Source of the DNA: Branchinecta lynchi
Lineage: Eukaryota; Arthropoda; Branchiopoda; Anostraca; Branchinectidae
Length of the DNA: 64,000 bases
Assembly: GCA_023053575.1 (NCBI GenBank)
Contig: JAKZAP010000007.1
Location: 18,451,304 to 18,515,303, forward strand
Direction of reading: 5' to 3'
Shown here: piece by piece, positions 37,901 through 45,600 of the stretch
How positions within the stretch are numbered: position 1 is the stretch's first letter
How the letters are laid out: each line of letters starts with the position of its first letter
The notes under the pieces: model-generated
Told to the model about the DNA's origin: nothing
What the model saw: only the letters and a program-made list of their open reading frames with translations
The model's database searches: none
Position numbers and translations under genes: made by a program

Positions 37901-38001
37901 CACGTCCGAGACAAATTGACAGGTACAGGTTCAAGAAAAAGAAACTCACCTAATATGCTTAGCACTTGAAGATACATACAGTCACCCTCAGAGGAGTTCA
38001 T
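13867..38001 (-). CDS. TMEM68: TMEM68-like acyltransferase gene, six coding exons
   Basis: Joined coding exons (minus strand): 38001-37950, 36290-36054, 29591-29424, 28116-27923, 23358-23155, 13950-13867. All five introns are GT-AG and the phases fit (1,1,1,0,0). The sum is 939 nt, or 312 residues plus stop, close to the length of vertebrate TMEM68. Order in the protein: a hydrophobic double-pass or hairpin segment at about 27-60; the acyltransferase block YHGATPID at 117-124, holding the His/Asp pair of the PlsC-like family; the APGGVYEAL block at 184-192; and the C-terminal IPGSIWRALLERF. TMEM68 (DIESL) is an ER-membrane enzyme linked to acyl-CoA-independent triacylglycerol synthesis. Function here is inferred from family likeness. 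Introns are 1.7, 6.5, 1.3, 4.6 and 9.2 kb and filled with repeats. No frame break is seen. Confidence 0.9.
14706..17131. mobile_element. two Helentron-like copies joined head to head
   Basis: A plus-oriented 5' end, CAAGAACTACGACCTC, starts at 14706 and runs about 370 bp before breaking. From about 15083 a minus-oriented copy begins within its 3' part (TAGCGATTGTAATTTCTGTCC), without the outer hairpin arm. It runs to its 5' end, CAAGAGCTACGAGCTC read on the minus strand, at 17131. Modules are as in 6536-9370, with whole modules deleted relative to that copy. It lies in TMEM68 intron 5. Confidence 0.6.
17138..18655 (+). mobile_element. Helentron-like module array, plus orientation
   Basis: It starts only a few bases after the previous element. 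Cores in the form CCAAGTTTCATC recur about every 120-150 bp, with CCGATCACCCGTTCAAAAGTTAT-like and GTGCTTGTTCTTCCCACC-like phrases. The array ends near GTGCCCAAACTAGAAAAACC at about 18640, just short of the expected GACCGACAG tract and hairpin. It is truncated at both ends. Confidence 0.6.
18656..20365. other. intron 5 sequence without recognised gene
   Basis: Unique AT-rich sequence. A C-run at about 19527 and a G-rich stretch at 19558-19575 are present. ORFs at 18760-19047 and 19764-20066 have no family features. Confidence 0.4.
20366..20714 (-). mobile_element. Helentron-like element, GCGCACTTTAAGG-type modules
   Basis: The 5' end, read on the minus strand, is CAAGAGCTAGAAGCTC at 20714, followed by T on the plus strand. 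Inside are two or three modules of about 120 bp carrying CATTTTCGTGATCCCCAAGG and GTTTTGCTTATGAA phrases. This module type differs from GATGAAACTTGG but uses the same terminal sequence. It is 3'-truncated. Confidence 0.55.
21709..22910. repeat. inverted repeat pair flanking a GGGATCCC-family element
   Basis: About 75 bp at 21715-21795 (GATAACACGAGGATGCGCGG and onward) is repeated inverted at 22830-22905 with few mismatches. Between them lies a complete-looking GGGATCCC element at 21838-22690. The arms could be ends of one larger element or two separate insertions of a small repeat in opposite directions. Confidence 0.55.
21838..22690 (-). mobile_element. GGGATCCC-family element, minus orientation
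   Basis: The family's opening end GTTTTTGGGATCCC is at 22690 when read on the minus strand. At least four modules of about 125-130 bp follow (phrases ATCGAACATCTAATCAACTT and GGGCGAACTACTTGTCCGG on the plus strand). The copy closes near 21850 with TATTTGATCCAGACAATTGG. No ORF of interest is present. Confidence 0.65.
23155..23358 (-). CDS. TMEM68: TMEM68-like exon 5
   Basis: The acceptor TTCTGTTTTAG is at 23369-23359 and the donor AAG|GTAAGAG at 23155/23154. It has 68 codons in phase 0. It codes the PIVPIFTANIREAFRSV block and the GGFPVKLRTYVGEPI block, which in the family follow the acyltransferase core and carry the substrate-side segment. Confidence 0.9.
23380..24309. other. intron 4 sequence without recognised gene
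   Basis: Unique sequence, strongly T-rich at 24060-24290. A lone GGTTTCGATGGGATCCTATT at 23776 is a stub of the GGGATCCC-family closing end. Confidence 0.4.
24310..24960 (-). mobile_element. GGGATCCC-family internal modules, degraded
   Basis: Four diverged modules of about 120-130 bp with the CCGGATTCCGGGCGAAT-like and AACTTCAGATAAAACTTTC-like phrases of the family. Neither GGGATCCC end is present. Confidence 0.5.
24962..25195 (-). repeat. remnant of the CAGTCGTTTTT-module MITE
   Basis: Short tandem phrases alternate CGACTGTTTTT and GACGAAAAATCGACTG. Read on the minus strand they match the interior of the MITEs at 47288-47617 and 62195-62527. The G-rich ends are lacking. Confidence 0.55.
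25219..27428 (+). mobile_element. Helentron-like element, full-length copy
   Basis: It starts CAAGAGCTACGAGCTC at about 25222 and is followed by CTTGTAC...GTACAAG, a small 5' hairpin. It ends in the 3' hairpin at 27400-27428, with arms TGGCACTTGAG and CTCAAGTGCCA. The minus-strand flanks are T|T. The interior has the same modules as 6536-9370 in opposite orientation, and a 17-C run at about 25600. It is 2.2 kb. The two copies differ mainly by loss of whole modules. It lies in TMEM68 intron 4. Confidence 0.72.
27923..28116 (-). CDS. TMEM68: TMEM68-like exon 4
   Basis: The acceptor TTTTTAG is at 28123-28117 and the donor GTC|GTAAGT at 27923/27922. It codes the second half of a split Gly plus 64 codons. 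It includes the HLLAIAPGGVYEAL block, the family's counterpart of the acyltransferase glycine-rich motif, and a WKQRTGFAKVAL block. This is the most diagnostic exon for TMEM68. Confidence 0.93.
28117..28499. other. intron 3 sequence, nothing recognised
   Basis: AT-rich intron sequence with no visible repeat ends. Confidence 0.4.
28500..29115 (+). mobile_element. Helentron-like element, 3' part
   Basis: Four modules with CCAAGTTTCATC-type cores are followed by GACCGACCGACAGACCGAC and a 3' hairpin at 29078-29106. The arms are TGGCACTTG and CAAGTGCCA around a GCCGGAAGA loop. The 5' part is missing. It lies in intron 3. Confidence 0.6.
29424..29591 (-). CDS. TMEM68: TMEM68-like exon 3
   Basis: The acceptor TCCTGATAG is at 29600-29592 and the donor CCGG|GTGAGAG at 29424/29423. 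It codes the rest of a split Gly, 55 residues, and one base of the next Gly. It starts YEVTGIDNIPEDGGALLIF and holds YHGATPID, the likely catalytic His118 and Asp124. Confidence 0.93.
29592..30489. other. intron 2 sequence, mostly unique
   Basis: No gene is recognised. At 30435-30480 there is an inverted piece of the CAGCTACATTTTATT repeat also seen at 4262-4310 and in the tandem units at 38221-38936. Confidence 0.4.
30490..31626 (+). mobile_element. Helentron-like 3' part split by a LINE
   Basis: Modules at 30490-30950 lead to GACCGACCGACCGAAAAGTG and ATCGGTATA at 30970. The expected continuation ATGGCACTTGAG and hairpin (arms CACTTGAGC...GGAAGTGCC) resumes only at 31594-31626. The LINE at 30971-31592 separates the two parts, so the LINE inserted later. 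Confidence 0.65.
30971..31592 (-). mobile_element. 5'-truncated LINE with C-terminal zinc finger
   Basis: The minus-strand frame from about 31592 to the stop at 31074 codes about 170 residues of a non-LTR retrotransposon ORF2 end. It includes a C-x2-C-x8-H-x4-C finger (CPMCGSMDENLKHLLCEC), typical after the RT in R1/I/Jockey-type clades. A short 3' UTR ends in AATAAAATC followed by TTATC repeats at 30971-30990. The upstream 35 codons of the open frame belong to the flanking repeat. The RT domain is lost. Confidence 0.75.
31640..32573 (-). mobile_element. GGGATCCC-family element, complete copy
   Basis: The closing end (AAGGTTTCGATGGGATCCC on the plus strand) is at 31645-31668 and the opening end (CGTTTTGGGATCCCAAAAAC) at 32553-32573. 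About four modules lie between. The copy directly follows a Helentron-like 3' hairpin, with the same junction as at 34343. Confidence 0.68.
32583..34343 (+). mobile_element. mosaic Helentron-like element with two module types
   Basis: The 5' end CAAGAGCTAGAAGCTC lies at 32583, preceded by A on the plus strand. Modules of the GCGCACTTTAAGG type fill about 32620-33320. Modules of the CCAAGTTTCATC (GATGAAACTTGG) type fill 33330-34300. The copy ends in GACCGACAGAGAGACC and a 3' hairpin at 34314-34343. It links the two module types in one element. It lies in TMEM68 intron 2. Confidence 0.65.
34344..35482 (-). mobile_element. GGGATCCC-family element, complete copy
   Basis: The closing end AAACAAGACCAAAGGTTTCG + ATGGGATCCC is at 34352-34379 and the opening end ACGTTTTGGGATCCCAAAAAC at 35458-35480. 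About six modules of about 130 bp carry GTTCAGCATGT and GGGCGAACTACTTGTCCGG. Modules near 34900-35230 are most alike. Confidence 0.7.
35483..36053. other. intron 2, start
   Basis: No gene is recognised. There is a C-run followed by an A-run at 35643-35672. The rest is unique sequence up to the exon 2 donor. Confidence 0.4.
36054..36290 (-). CDS. TMEM68: TMEM68-like exon 2
   Basis: The acceptor ATTTCAACAG is at 36300-36291 and the donor CATG|GTAAGC at 36054/36053. It codes residues 18-97: EDVDINYLTWLWWL, then a long hydrophobic stretch (SPLLAVFLLPGLILVMLYIS) with a central Pro, then a basic segment NRHHRRK and the SRIWHG join. In TMEM68 this is the membrane anchor before the acyltransferase domain. 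Confidence 0.92.
36796..37872. mobile_element. non-autonomous hAT element with exact 8-bp target duplication
   Basis: The left end CAGGGGCGTCGTAAG is at 36796 and the right end CTTGCGACGTCCCTG finishes at 37872. These are inverted repeats with 13 of 15 matches. The flanks are identical, CACCTAGC at 36788-36795 and 37873-37880. The left end has a run of about 14 G. The interior (1.1 kb) has ATTCGG phrases and no transposase; the ORF at 36973-37290 matches nothing. It sits in TMEM68 intron 1, 77 bp from the exon 1 donor. Confidence 0.88.
37950..38001 (-). CDS. TMEM68: TMEM68-like exon 1 (start codon)
   Basis: ATG at 38001-37999 opens 17 codons plus one base, and the donor TTAG|GTGAGT is at 37950/37949. 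The split Gly joins correctly to exon 2. TTTATTTCAG just before the ATG looks like an acceptor, so a 5' UTR exon probably lies further up. The N-terminus is short, acidic and poorly conserved, so the start is less sure than the other exons. Confidence 0.72.
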
Positions 38002-38220
38002 ACTGAAATAAACAACAAGTTCAACAACACCCTAAAAAAGGAAAATGGTAGAGGCTACTTGGCCTATTGATTAGTCAACAGATAACATACTTGCAGAAAT
38101 CAATTCGTTAGGCCTATTACTGCCAACTTTTTTGAAGTCTTTCAGATATTTTGCTACAAATACATTGTAAGGAAGCTAAACTGTAAATTAACAAGAATGA
38201 ACTGCGAAACAAAAATCAAT

Positions 38221-38936
38221 ATTTTACGGTGCAAAACGGATAAGTCAGCTACATTTTATTTAAGCTATATTTCAGGCCTTCTTAGCAACGGTCCTCTTCA
38301 GGCTCAAGCCGCTCAAGCTGGGACATGAACCTGGAGAAAAACATTTAAGATTCTTCCTGAAGTATCTGACTTTGTCAACTTCTTCTCTGAAAATTGGTTG
38401 GAGTTAAAGCTGGTGCTTTGATTTTATTCTGGAGACGGCTGCTGTTTTTGCACAGAAGAAGTCGCCTGTCTTTTCTTCTTCTTTACAGCTAAGATGGACA
38501 CTTGCCGGCGGCATTTAGGACTATGCGCTATTTGAAGTTCCGTACTTTGGTGACAGATATTCCTTCGGCCCATGCTGACTGCGAATCATATTTTACGGTG
38601 CAAAACGGATAAATCAGCTACATTTTATTCGAGCTACATTTCAGCCCTTCTTGGCAAGGGTCCTCTTCAGGGTCAAGCCGCTCAAACTGGAAAATGAACA
38701 TGGGAAATACATTTAAAGATTCTTCTTTAAGTAGGTATCTGATCTTGTGAACTTCTTCTCTGAAAATTGGTTGGAGTTAAAGCTGGTACTGTGATTTTAT
38801 CTGGAAATGGCTGCTGTTTTTGCTGTTCGACTTGGTCCTCAAAAGGGTAGATATTCTTCTGCATTTTGGTTTTGAGAATGTGAAGTTCCTTACTTTGTTG
38901 ATAGATAGTCCTTCGGCCCAAGCTGCTGCGAATCAT
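38221..38936. repeat. two tandem units of about 360 bp
   Basis: Unit 1 (38221-38589) and unit 2 (38590-38936) both begin ATTTTACGGTGCAAAACGG and contain CTTGGCAAGGGTCCTCTTCA-like and CTTCTCTGAAAATTGGTTGG phrases in the same order. A third start (ATTTTATGG) is at 38937. Fragments recur at 51062-51150, 30435-30480 and 4262-4310, so the unit is a dispersed repeat with a local tandem copy. Confidence 0.75.
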
Positions 38937-39129
38937 ATTTTATGGTGCCGCCGACTAGAAGGCCTATCCATCTTAACTGGAAAGAAGAAGAAGAGACAGG
39001 TGACTCCTATTTTGGATCTTCATTCTAGTCCCCGAAGCCGCGCCGAGAGTATGCGGCACGCCGCCGAAAATCGAATTTCGTGACAAAAAAATTGTAAGTT
39101 AGCTCTGTATCGCGTAAACAAAGTGACAA

Positions 39130-39857
39130 ATAGCGACCGTACTTCCTGTCGGTCCGACCCTCTGTCCAAAGTTTGCTAGTTTAGACACTTCCGGACAATC
39201 TAGGGCGGCGAAACTTGCCATTCTTTGCGGACAGTAGGCTATATAGCGCCATTTCACTGAACGTCGGAAAATGTTTTAATTCTCTTGAAATCACATCGAT
39301 TGCTGGACATTCGAAATTCCCTAGAAATCCCCTTGAGTACTGGGGATTTCCCCATTTGAAAATTTTGATTTATAGTAAAGCGGCAGCTAGGATATATAGG
39401 TTAAAGGATTGTATGGCACTTGCTTTTAATTGTCGCATTTTGATGCTTCCTTCTTCCAGCCTCTGACTCAAGACCATACAGCGACCATTGTGTCTATCCC
39501 TCGGCTCGTATGTCCCTTTGCTAGTTTCAGCACGTCCATACAGGCTAGGACCACGAAATTTGGCATGCAGAGAAAGGACCCGACTGATAATCAGCGAATC
39601 CTTCTTTTCCGGATCCGACCACCCGTGTGGTGTGTGTGGGGGTGAGCAATCCTTGATCTTGACTCCCGTACATCGCGAACGGTACAAGGCATTGGGTCCT
39701 GGATATGTAATTCTGGGCCATGACGGAATCTGGCTTTGGTGGGGGAGTTTGAGGGGGTTCCTGGATGTCTTCTCCTTTGTGACATGTCTAAATCTCGAAC
39801 TCATGATCCGATCAGGAGAAACTTGCCAGATGGTGAGAGCAAACGACCAAAATGCTC
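39130..39857 (-). mobile_element. Helentron-like modules, diverged
   Basis: TTTGCTAGTTTMGRCACTTCCGG-like phrases near 39170 and 39520, and CTAGGACCACGAAATTTGGC at 39547, are diverged forms of the 3'-proximal module. 39221-39420 shows nothing clear. The modules stop where LINE A begins. Confidence 0.45.
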
Positions 39858-41137
39858 TATCTATTTATTTATTTAACTTCGACTACGGCTTCTAGAGCCA
39901 TTACACATACAACACATAAAAACAACAACAAAATACATTTACCTTTTATTTAAGATTGCGGACCTTCTACGCAACACATGTAAAGTTCGCGGTTCCAGAC
40001 TAACCACACAGGCAACGTCAGTCTCATATGGGGACTCGAAAGAACCACAAGCATGGGGTTTCGAGAGCGAAGAATTCGGGTCTGGAGAGAAAAGATAGCC
40101 CGACGCCGAAGTTCCCCGAAAGAAGGAAGGCCCTCACCCACAAACATGCCAGACGCACTACAGTTCCATGCAAGTCCGTGTAGCCACCGGAAAGAGTTGT
40201 TATATAAAACCCGAAATGTATCTAGACACTTAACTCTCGTGTTACACACCAGTGACAAACAGTACAGCGGAGTACAGTAAGCTCTGAAAAGAAAGGTCTT
40301 AACAGAAGCCTCGCATCTACCAAACCTCCGAATTAATATATTGGTCCTCACAGACAGTGATCTGGAGAGCGCAGCAATGTAAGGCTCATCAGACATAGAA
40401 GGAATAAAAGTAAAGCCCAAATACTTGAAAGTTTGCACAAAAACTAGTACCTCACCAGACAAAATAACATCGGGGATGTAACGTAGTTGAAGACTTTTCG
40501 GGATAAACGCCATACAAACCGTCTTTTTCGTGTTGAAAAGAATATCATTTGCTTTCGCGAATTCATCACACACTTGAAGAAGCTTACTGAGCGCGAATAC
40601 TGTGGGGGCTAGTATGGCTAGGTCATCAGCGTAGCTTAAGTTGTTGAAACACACACCTTGTACGAAACAACCCACTCCAAGGCTAGCCAACCGCTCATTC
40701 AACTCATCAACATATAAATTATACAATAATGGAGAAAGAACCCCACCTCGCCTAACACCATTAAGGACAGGAAAAGGATGGCTAAGAACACCGCTCCATC
40801 TAACTTGAAACCTTTGGGTATCAAACCATGCACCAAGGGTGCCAATAAAACGTGAGTCAATACCCCGCGAGACCATCTTTTTCAGAAGCTTCTCATGGTT
40901 AACCCTGTCAAAAGCAGCCTTAGCATCCAGAAAGCAAACAAACACAGGGGTTGCAAACAGCCAAAAATACTGGATAACTGCTTTAAGGACAAAAACACAA
41001 AATTCAGTCGACGATTTCTCTTTAAACCCAAATTGGAAGTACGACGAATCGAATTGCTGCTGCAGTGCCGCATGCATACATCGCTCAAAAACTTTTGATA
41101 CCGTAGCAGCTAAAGCGATGGGTCGATAGTTACTGAG
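39858..41137 (-). CDS. LINE family A reverse transcriptase ORF, 5'-truncated but open
   Basis: From about 41137 to the TAG/TGA region at 39950 the minus frame is open for about 395 codons. In order: NYRPIALAATVSKVFER (start of the RT fingers), FLDAKAAFDRVNH (motif A), GVRRGGVLSPLLYNLYVDEL (motif B; RR replaces the usual RQ), LSYADDLAIL (catalytic YADD), NTKKTVCMAF, FKYLGFTF, then a thumb/connection region. Endonuclease and ORF1 are absent. The 3' tail is (AAATA)n at 39858-39878. It belongs to a Jockey/CR1-like non-LTR group; clade is uncertain. A TAA just upstream marks the truncation. The uninterrupted frame suggests a young insertion. Confidence 0.85.
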
Positions 41138-41159
41138 TTACTATTTGTATGGCGACTAT

Positions 41160-41980
41160 TTGTCTGCGACCCTGAGCTAAAATATATGCTACCTACCCCT
41201 GCAAGTGCTATATAATCTTTCAGCTCTTCCGGTACCCCTCGTCAGAAGCCTCCACTGGGTTTCTATCCGATAAAGACACATAAATGTCACATCTAGAGCA
41301 TTTGCATTTAAAACCCATCAAGTTTCATGAAAACTTCCAAAAAATTTCAACCAACTTTCATCTATCCCATCTATTCCCCCCAGAATGGTCGGAACCGGGA
41401 AGTGGCAGTTTCCAAGTCAGTCTTGTCGGGTCCGTAATGTGTCTGTCAAGTTCCACCGTTGTAGCACAACTGGAACTACATTAACTCGCGATCACCAGAA
41501 TTCCGGGACCCACCTCTAACCCCCCACAGTGGCCGGATCTAGTCCGTAAATGCTGTATTTAGAGCAAAGGCGTGTTATTCCCACTAGTTCACTCCGATTC
41601 TTTCCTGTCCAAGCGTGTCATGACATTTCTGGTTCCGCTCGCGACCCCCCCCCCCCCCGGGCAGTTGTCGCATCCGGTCTGTACCACAAAATAGAACCCT
41701 TGTGACATGTCTTCTTGTGATTTTGAATTTCCATTCCCTCCACTCCCCCCAAGATTTTTGGATCGGGGAGATGACTATTTCCGGCTTAATACGGTCGGGT
41801 CTCTAATTCGCCCGCCCTGGAAGCACCCTAAATCGCGATTATCGGAATTACCGGAATACCCCCTTCAACTCTCCCCACAGTCATTTAGAGTTATTCTGGA
41901 AAAAGTTATGCTGTTCCCACCGAGTTCCATCCCGACGGTTTGATTTAGTTAGAGTATGTTGGATTCAGTTCTGGGTGTAG
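41160..41980 (+). mobile_element. Helentron-like module array, diverged
   Basis: Cores AAGTTTCATGAAAAC, AAGTTCCACCGTTGTAGCAC and CGAGTTCCATCCCGA recur about every 130 bp with CCGG-rich linkers and a C-run at about 41645. Both ends are missing. Confidence 0.5.
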
Positions 41981-42335
41981 CACTCTCATACTGGAGATGA
42001 AGCAGTTTGTTTTACTTCTATTTTCGCTCAGAGCGTCAAAATGATCGAAATATCGGCATGATACTGTACATAAACTTATCCAAATCATCAATCTAGACCA
42101 TATAACATTTTTTTTTTTTTTTTTAATCTGGGGGTGGTTTTCCCAAGGGTGGGGGGTCCTAAACCCAAAAACAGATTTTGTACCCTATGGTCGGGGGTGG
42201 GTGGGTCCTTTTCTTGAAAGTTGACTGATTTTAGGTTAGATATCACTAGATTTCATACTTGTGACCCCCTGATCTATCCCAAAGAGGTCGTACCCGTTTA
42301 TAGGTAGTCAACAAAAAGACAAAAATGCTCTTCAG
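41981..42335. other. no feature recognised
   Basis: Contains a T-run at about 42110-42124 and G-rich phrases at 42129-42215. No gene is seen. Confidence 0.4.
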
Positions 42336-42621
42336 CCGGGATTTGGACCCAGGACCTCCGAATTTCAAGACCACTACTCTGCCACTGAGGTACAGCGGGG
42401 CTTTTGAACACAGCTCACAAACGACTATAATAGTCACGAAGAAGCGAGCCATAGGAACAGTGATCCCGCCGAAGATAAATCTATCTAAACATGTCACAGG
42501 ACTAGATAGGTATTATGTAGATGGAATTTTATACAAGGGACTAGTACCGTGACAAGTAAACCAGCTGATCTGTCATGGTAAAGTCACATGAATAGTATTC
42601 CATTTCCATCTACGTAGTATT
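42336..42621 (-). repeat. SINE-like unit with tRNA-like promoter boxes
   Basis: On the minus strand, box A (TACCTCAGTGGCAGAG, 42393-42378) and box B (GGTCCAAATCC, 42349-42339) have tRNA-like spacing, and the T-arm can pair (CTGGG/CCCGG). The acceptor and anticodon stems do not pair, so it is not a working tRNA. About 215 bp upstream (42405-42621) is repeated at 48113-48366 and ends in inverted copies of TACGTAGATGGAAT (42510-42530 and 42596-42617). The tRNA-like part lies downstream rather than at the 5' head, which is unusual for a SINE. Confidence 0.5.
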
Positions 42622-45600
42622 TAATAATAATACAAATAATGATATATTGCAAAAAAAAGGCCACAAAGCCTCTACAAAGTTCTTTTTGAAACATTTAGGG
42701 TCGTACATTTGGGAAAGAAACATTCCATCAATTTCTTTCTTGAATTGGCTTATTGATGGAGAGTTTGCTGTTACTTCGGGCAGTTGATTCCAATGGGGTG
42801 GCACGCGGTTGTTGAAACTCCACCGACCAATATCTTTGCAGAACCTCTCTTCGGTGATTTTGAGGCTATGACCGCGTAAGCTGTTGAAGTTGAAGTTGAG
42901 GATGTCGTCAGCTTCGACTTTTCGTACATAACGTGGCATAGCTTGTATGTCTCAATGAGGTCTCCCCATGCGGAAACGGTATGCCAGCGTAGGGAGTTTA
43001 AGTCTTTCAAGCCTTTGGTGGTCGGCAGATGTCTCAGTTTAGGCGGGAATTTCGTGAGCCGCTGCTGAACAGTCTCGAGGGCATCAATGTCTCTATTGTA
43101 AAAGGGTATAACTGAGCAGTGCCCATATTCGAGAATGGGCCTTACCCGCGAGGTGTACAGTGTGGTAAGCATATGCTCGTTCTGAAACTGAAAAGATCTT
43201 CGAAGTAAACCGGCAACTTTGTTAGCCTTGGAAATGGTCTGTTCATAGTGGCTGTGGAAGCTTACTTGGGAGTCGACTATGATACCCAAATCCCTCTCCT
43301 CATCGCTGCTGCTTAGGAAGGTGTTTCCAATTTTATAAGATGACGGCCATTTAGTTGTCCTAGGGTCATCAGGTGGCTTTTTATTGCGTTAATTTCCATC
43401 AGCAAGACTTTCATCCATTGATTGATTTTATATAGTTCAGCCTGTAGTTGCAGTGAGTCTTCAGGGGATTCGATTACTCGGTATAGCTTCGTGTCATCAG
43501 CATACAGCAGAATAGTAGACTCTATTCCGTCTACAAGGTCATTGATGTACAAATTGAACAATAAAGGGCATAGAACAGAGCCTTGAGGAACTCCACTGAG
43601 AACATCCGTGTCTGTGTTACTGGTGGTACCATCGACAATAACTGCTGAGATCTTCCGCAGATGAAGCTTTGTATACAGGAGAATAAGCTATCTTGGGTAT
43701 CCGGTGATCCTAGCCCATACTGTCTAAGTTCATGAAGCAGACGCTTGTGCGGGACTTTGTCAAAAGCTTTTTTTAAATCCAAAAAAAATAGGTCAATCTG
43801 GTAGCCTTTATCTATTTTGGACCTCCAGTCTTCTACAGCAGTAAGTAATTGGGATTCAGCACTTCTCCTTTTCAAAAATCCGTAATGCTTTTTCGTGATG
43901 ATTATTCTGGCTAGGAGTTGCTCTGTTAAGTGGTCCGCGATGATGGATTCCATTATCTTACAGGGGATGCATGTGAGACTGATAGGTCGGTAGTTTGAAG
44001 GGTCGCTGCGCTTTCTTACTTTGAATATTGGACTGACAGTTGCTTTTTTCCAGAGAGAGGGCAGTTGCTCCAATTCCAGCGACTTTTTGAAGATGGCAGT
44101 CAGCGGTTCGGTTATGACACTGGCAAGTTCCTTCAGTACTCTCGGATGAAGCTTATCTGGACCTTGGGATTTGCTCGGATCGAATTGTCTTAGCTTCTGC
44201 AGTACTTCAGTAATGTTTATCTGCGGGTGATCGATTTCTTCCTCCTGTTTGTCTTTTATTTTGTTTTTAGGGTCTGCGACGTCAGGCTCCCTTGTAAATA
44301 CTGGTGAAAACTGATCGTTCAGCAGATTAGCTTTCAGCTTCGGGTCATCAACAGTAGTGTTTGTGACAGGATCAATCAGAGATGGGAATGCTGGAGCGCA
44401 TCTACGCTTCGCGTTCACGTGATGCCAAAATTTTTTGGGTTTTCTTTAATGTTGTCAGCGAGGTTCTTCTCTCGTACGTTAGCTTCACGCCTGGTTGATT
44501 TTCTTACCCTGTTGGGGTCGACTGTAGCTTTAGGGGTCGTTGGGTCGACTGTAGCTTTGGGAAGAGCGGCCCTTTTATTGTCAACGTATATCGGTATGAA
44601 TTTGGCCTCGGCTGAGAGTTTAATTTGCTGGAACTTGGTATACATCTCATCCAGGGAAAAGTCATTATCAAATTCTTGTGACCAGTTTATCTGACTAACT
44701 TCGCTGCGCATCGCTTCGTAATTACCCTTGTAGTAATTTCGCCCTGGCTTCGCACTAGCTGCTGAGATATCTGTGCTTATTGCGAAGGCTATGCAGACGT
44801 GGTCTGATTTTCCGACAGGCGGGAGGATGCGAATGTCATTTAAGATTTCGGGTTCCTCCACGAGAAGTAAGTCGAGGAGATGCGGTGTATCAGTGCCTCT
44901 CATCCTTGTGGGCTCGGAGATCTAGCTGTTCGAGAAAACAATCATCAACTGTTCCCGAAAGTTCTTCTCTAGACTGTTAGTGTTGAATATGCTTGTGCAG
45001 CGCCTGGACCAGTCGACCTTAGGAAAGCTGAAGTCTCCAGTAATATCATTCTGTCCTTGTACTTTTCAGCAGATTCTCTTATTTCGGAAAAGGTCTTGAA
45101 GTCATTCTCGGGGCTACTGCTCGGGCTACGGTAGTAAATACCAAGGTAAAGATCGGGCGATGGGTTTGATTTTATCTGGAGCCACATACTTTCAGCTGGA
45201 GGGCTCTGACTAGTGGGTGCTAGAGCTGCTTCCAGTTCTGTCTTGTAGTAGCATAAAATCCCTCTACCAGAGTTTTATTCCAGATTTGCCTCGGTAAGTT
45301 TGTACCCTGGTATTTGGAATTCTGGTAGTGTGGGCTGATGGCGACAGTTTTTGGGCTTCACCTCAACAATGGCCACGATGTGTGGCTTTTCCACTTGAAT
45401 CAGTACTTTGGTTTCATCGAGCTTGTTCAAGAGAGAGTCTGCATTAAAATAAAGACATTTGATGCCATTGTAGTTTCTGGGATCCCAAAACGTAAGTGAA
45501 GGGATATCTATGACATCGCAAAAGTTGTCCGTCTATCCGTCCATCCGTCTGTGAGCACGATAACTCTCGAAGGGAATGAGATATTTTGATGAAACATGGT

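Noticed and set aside
42338..42404. Functional tRNA gene
   Set aside because: Only boxes A and B and the T-arm fit; acceptor and anticodon stems do not pair. Called tRNA-like instead.
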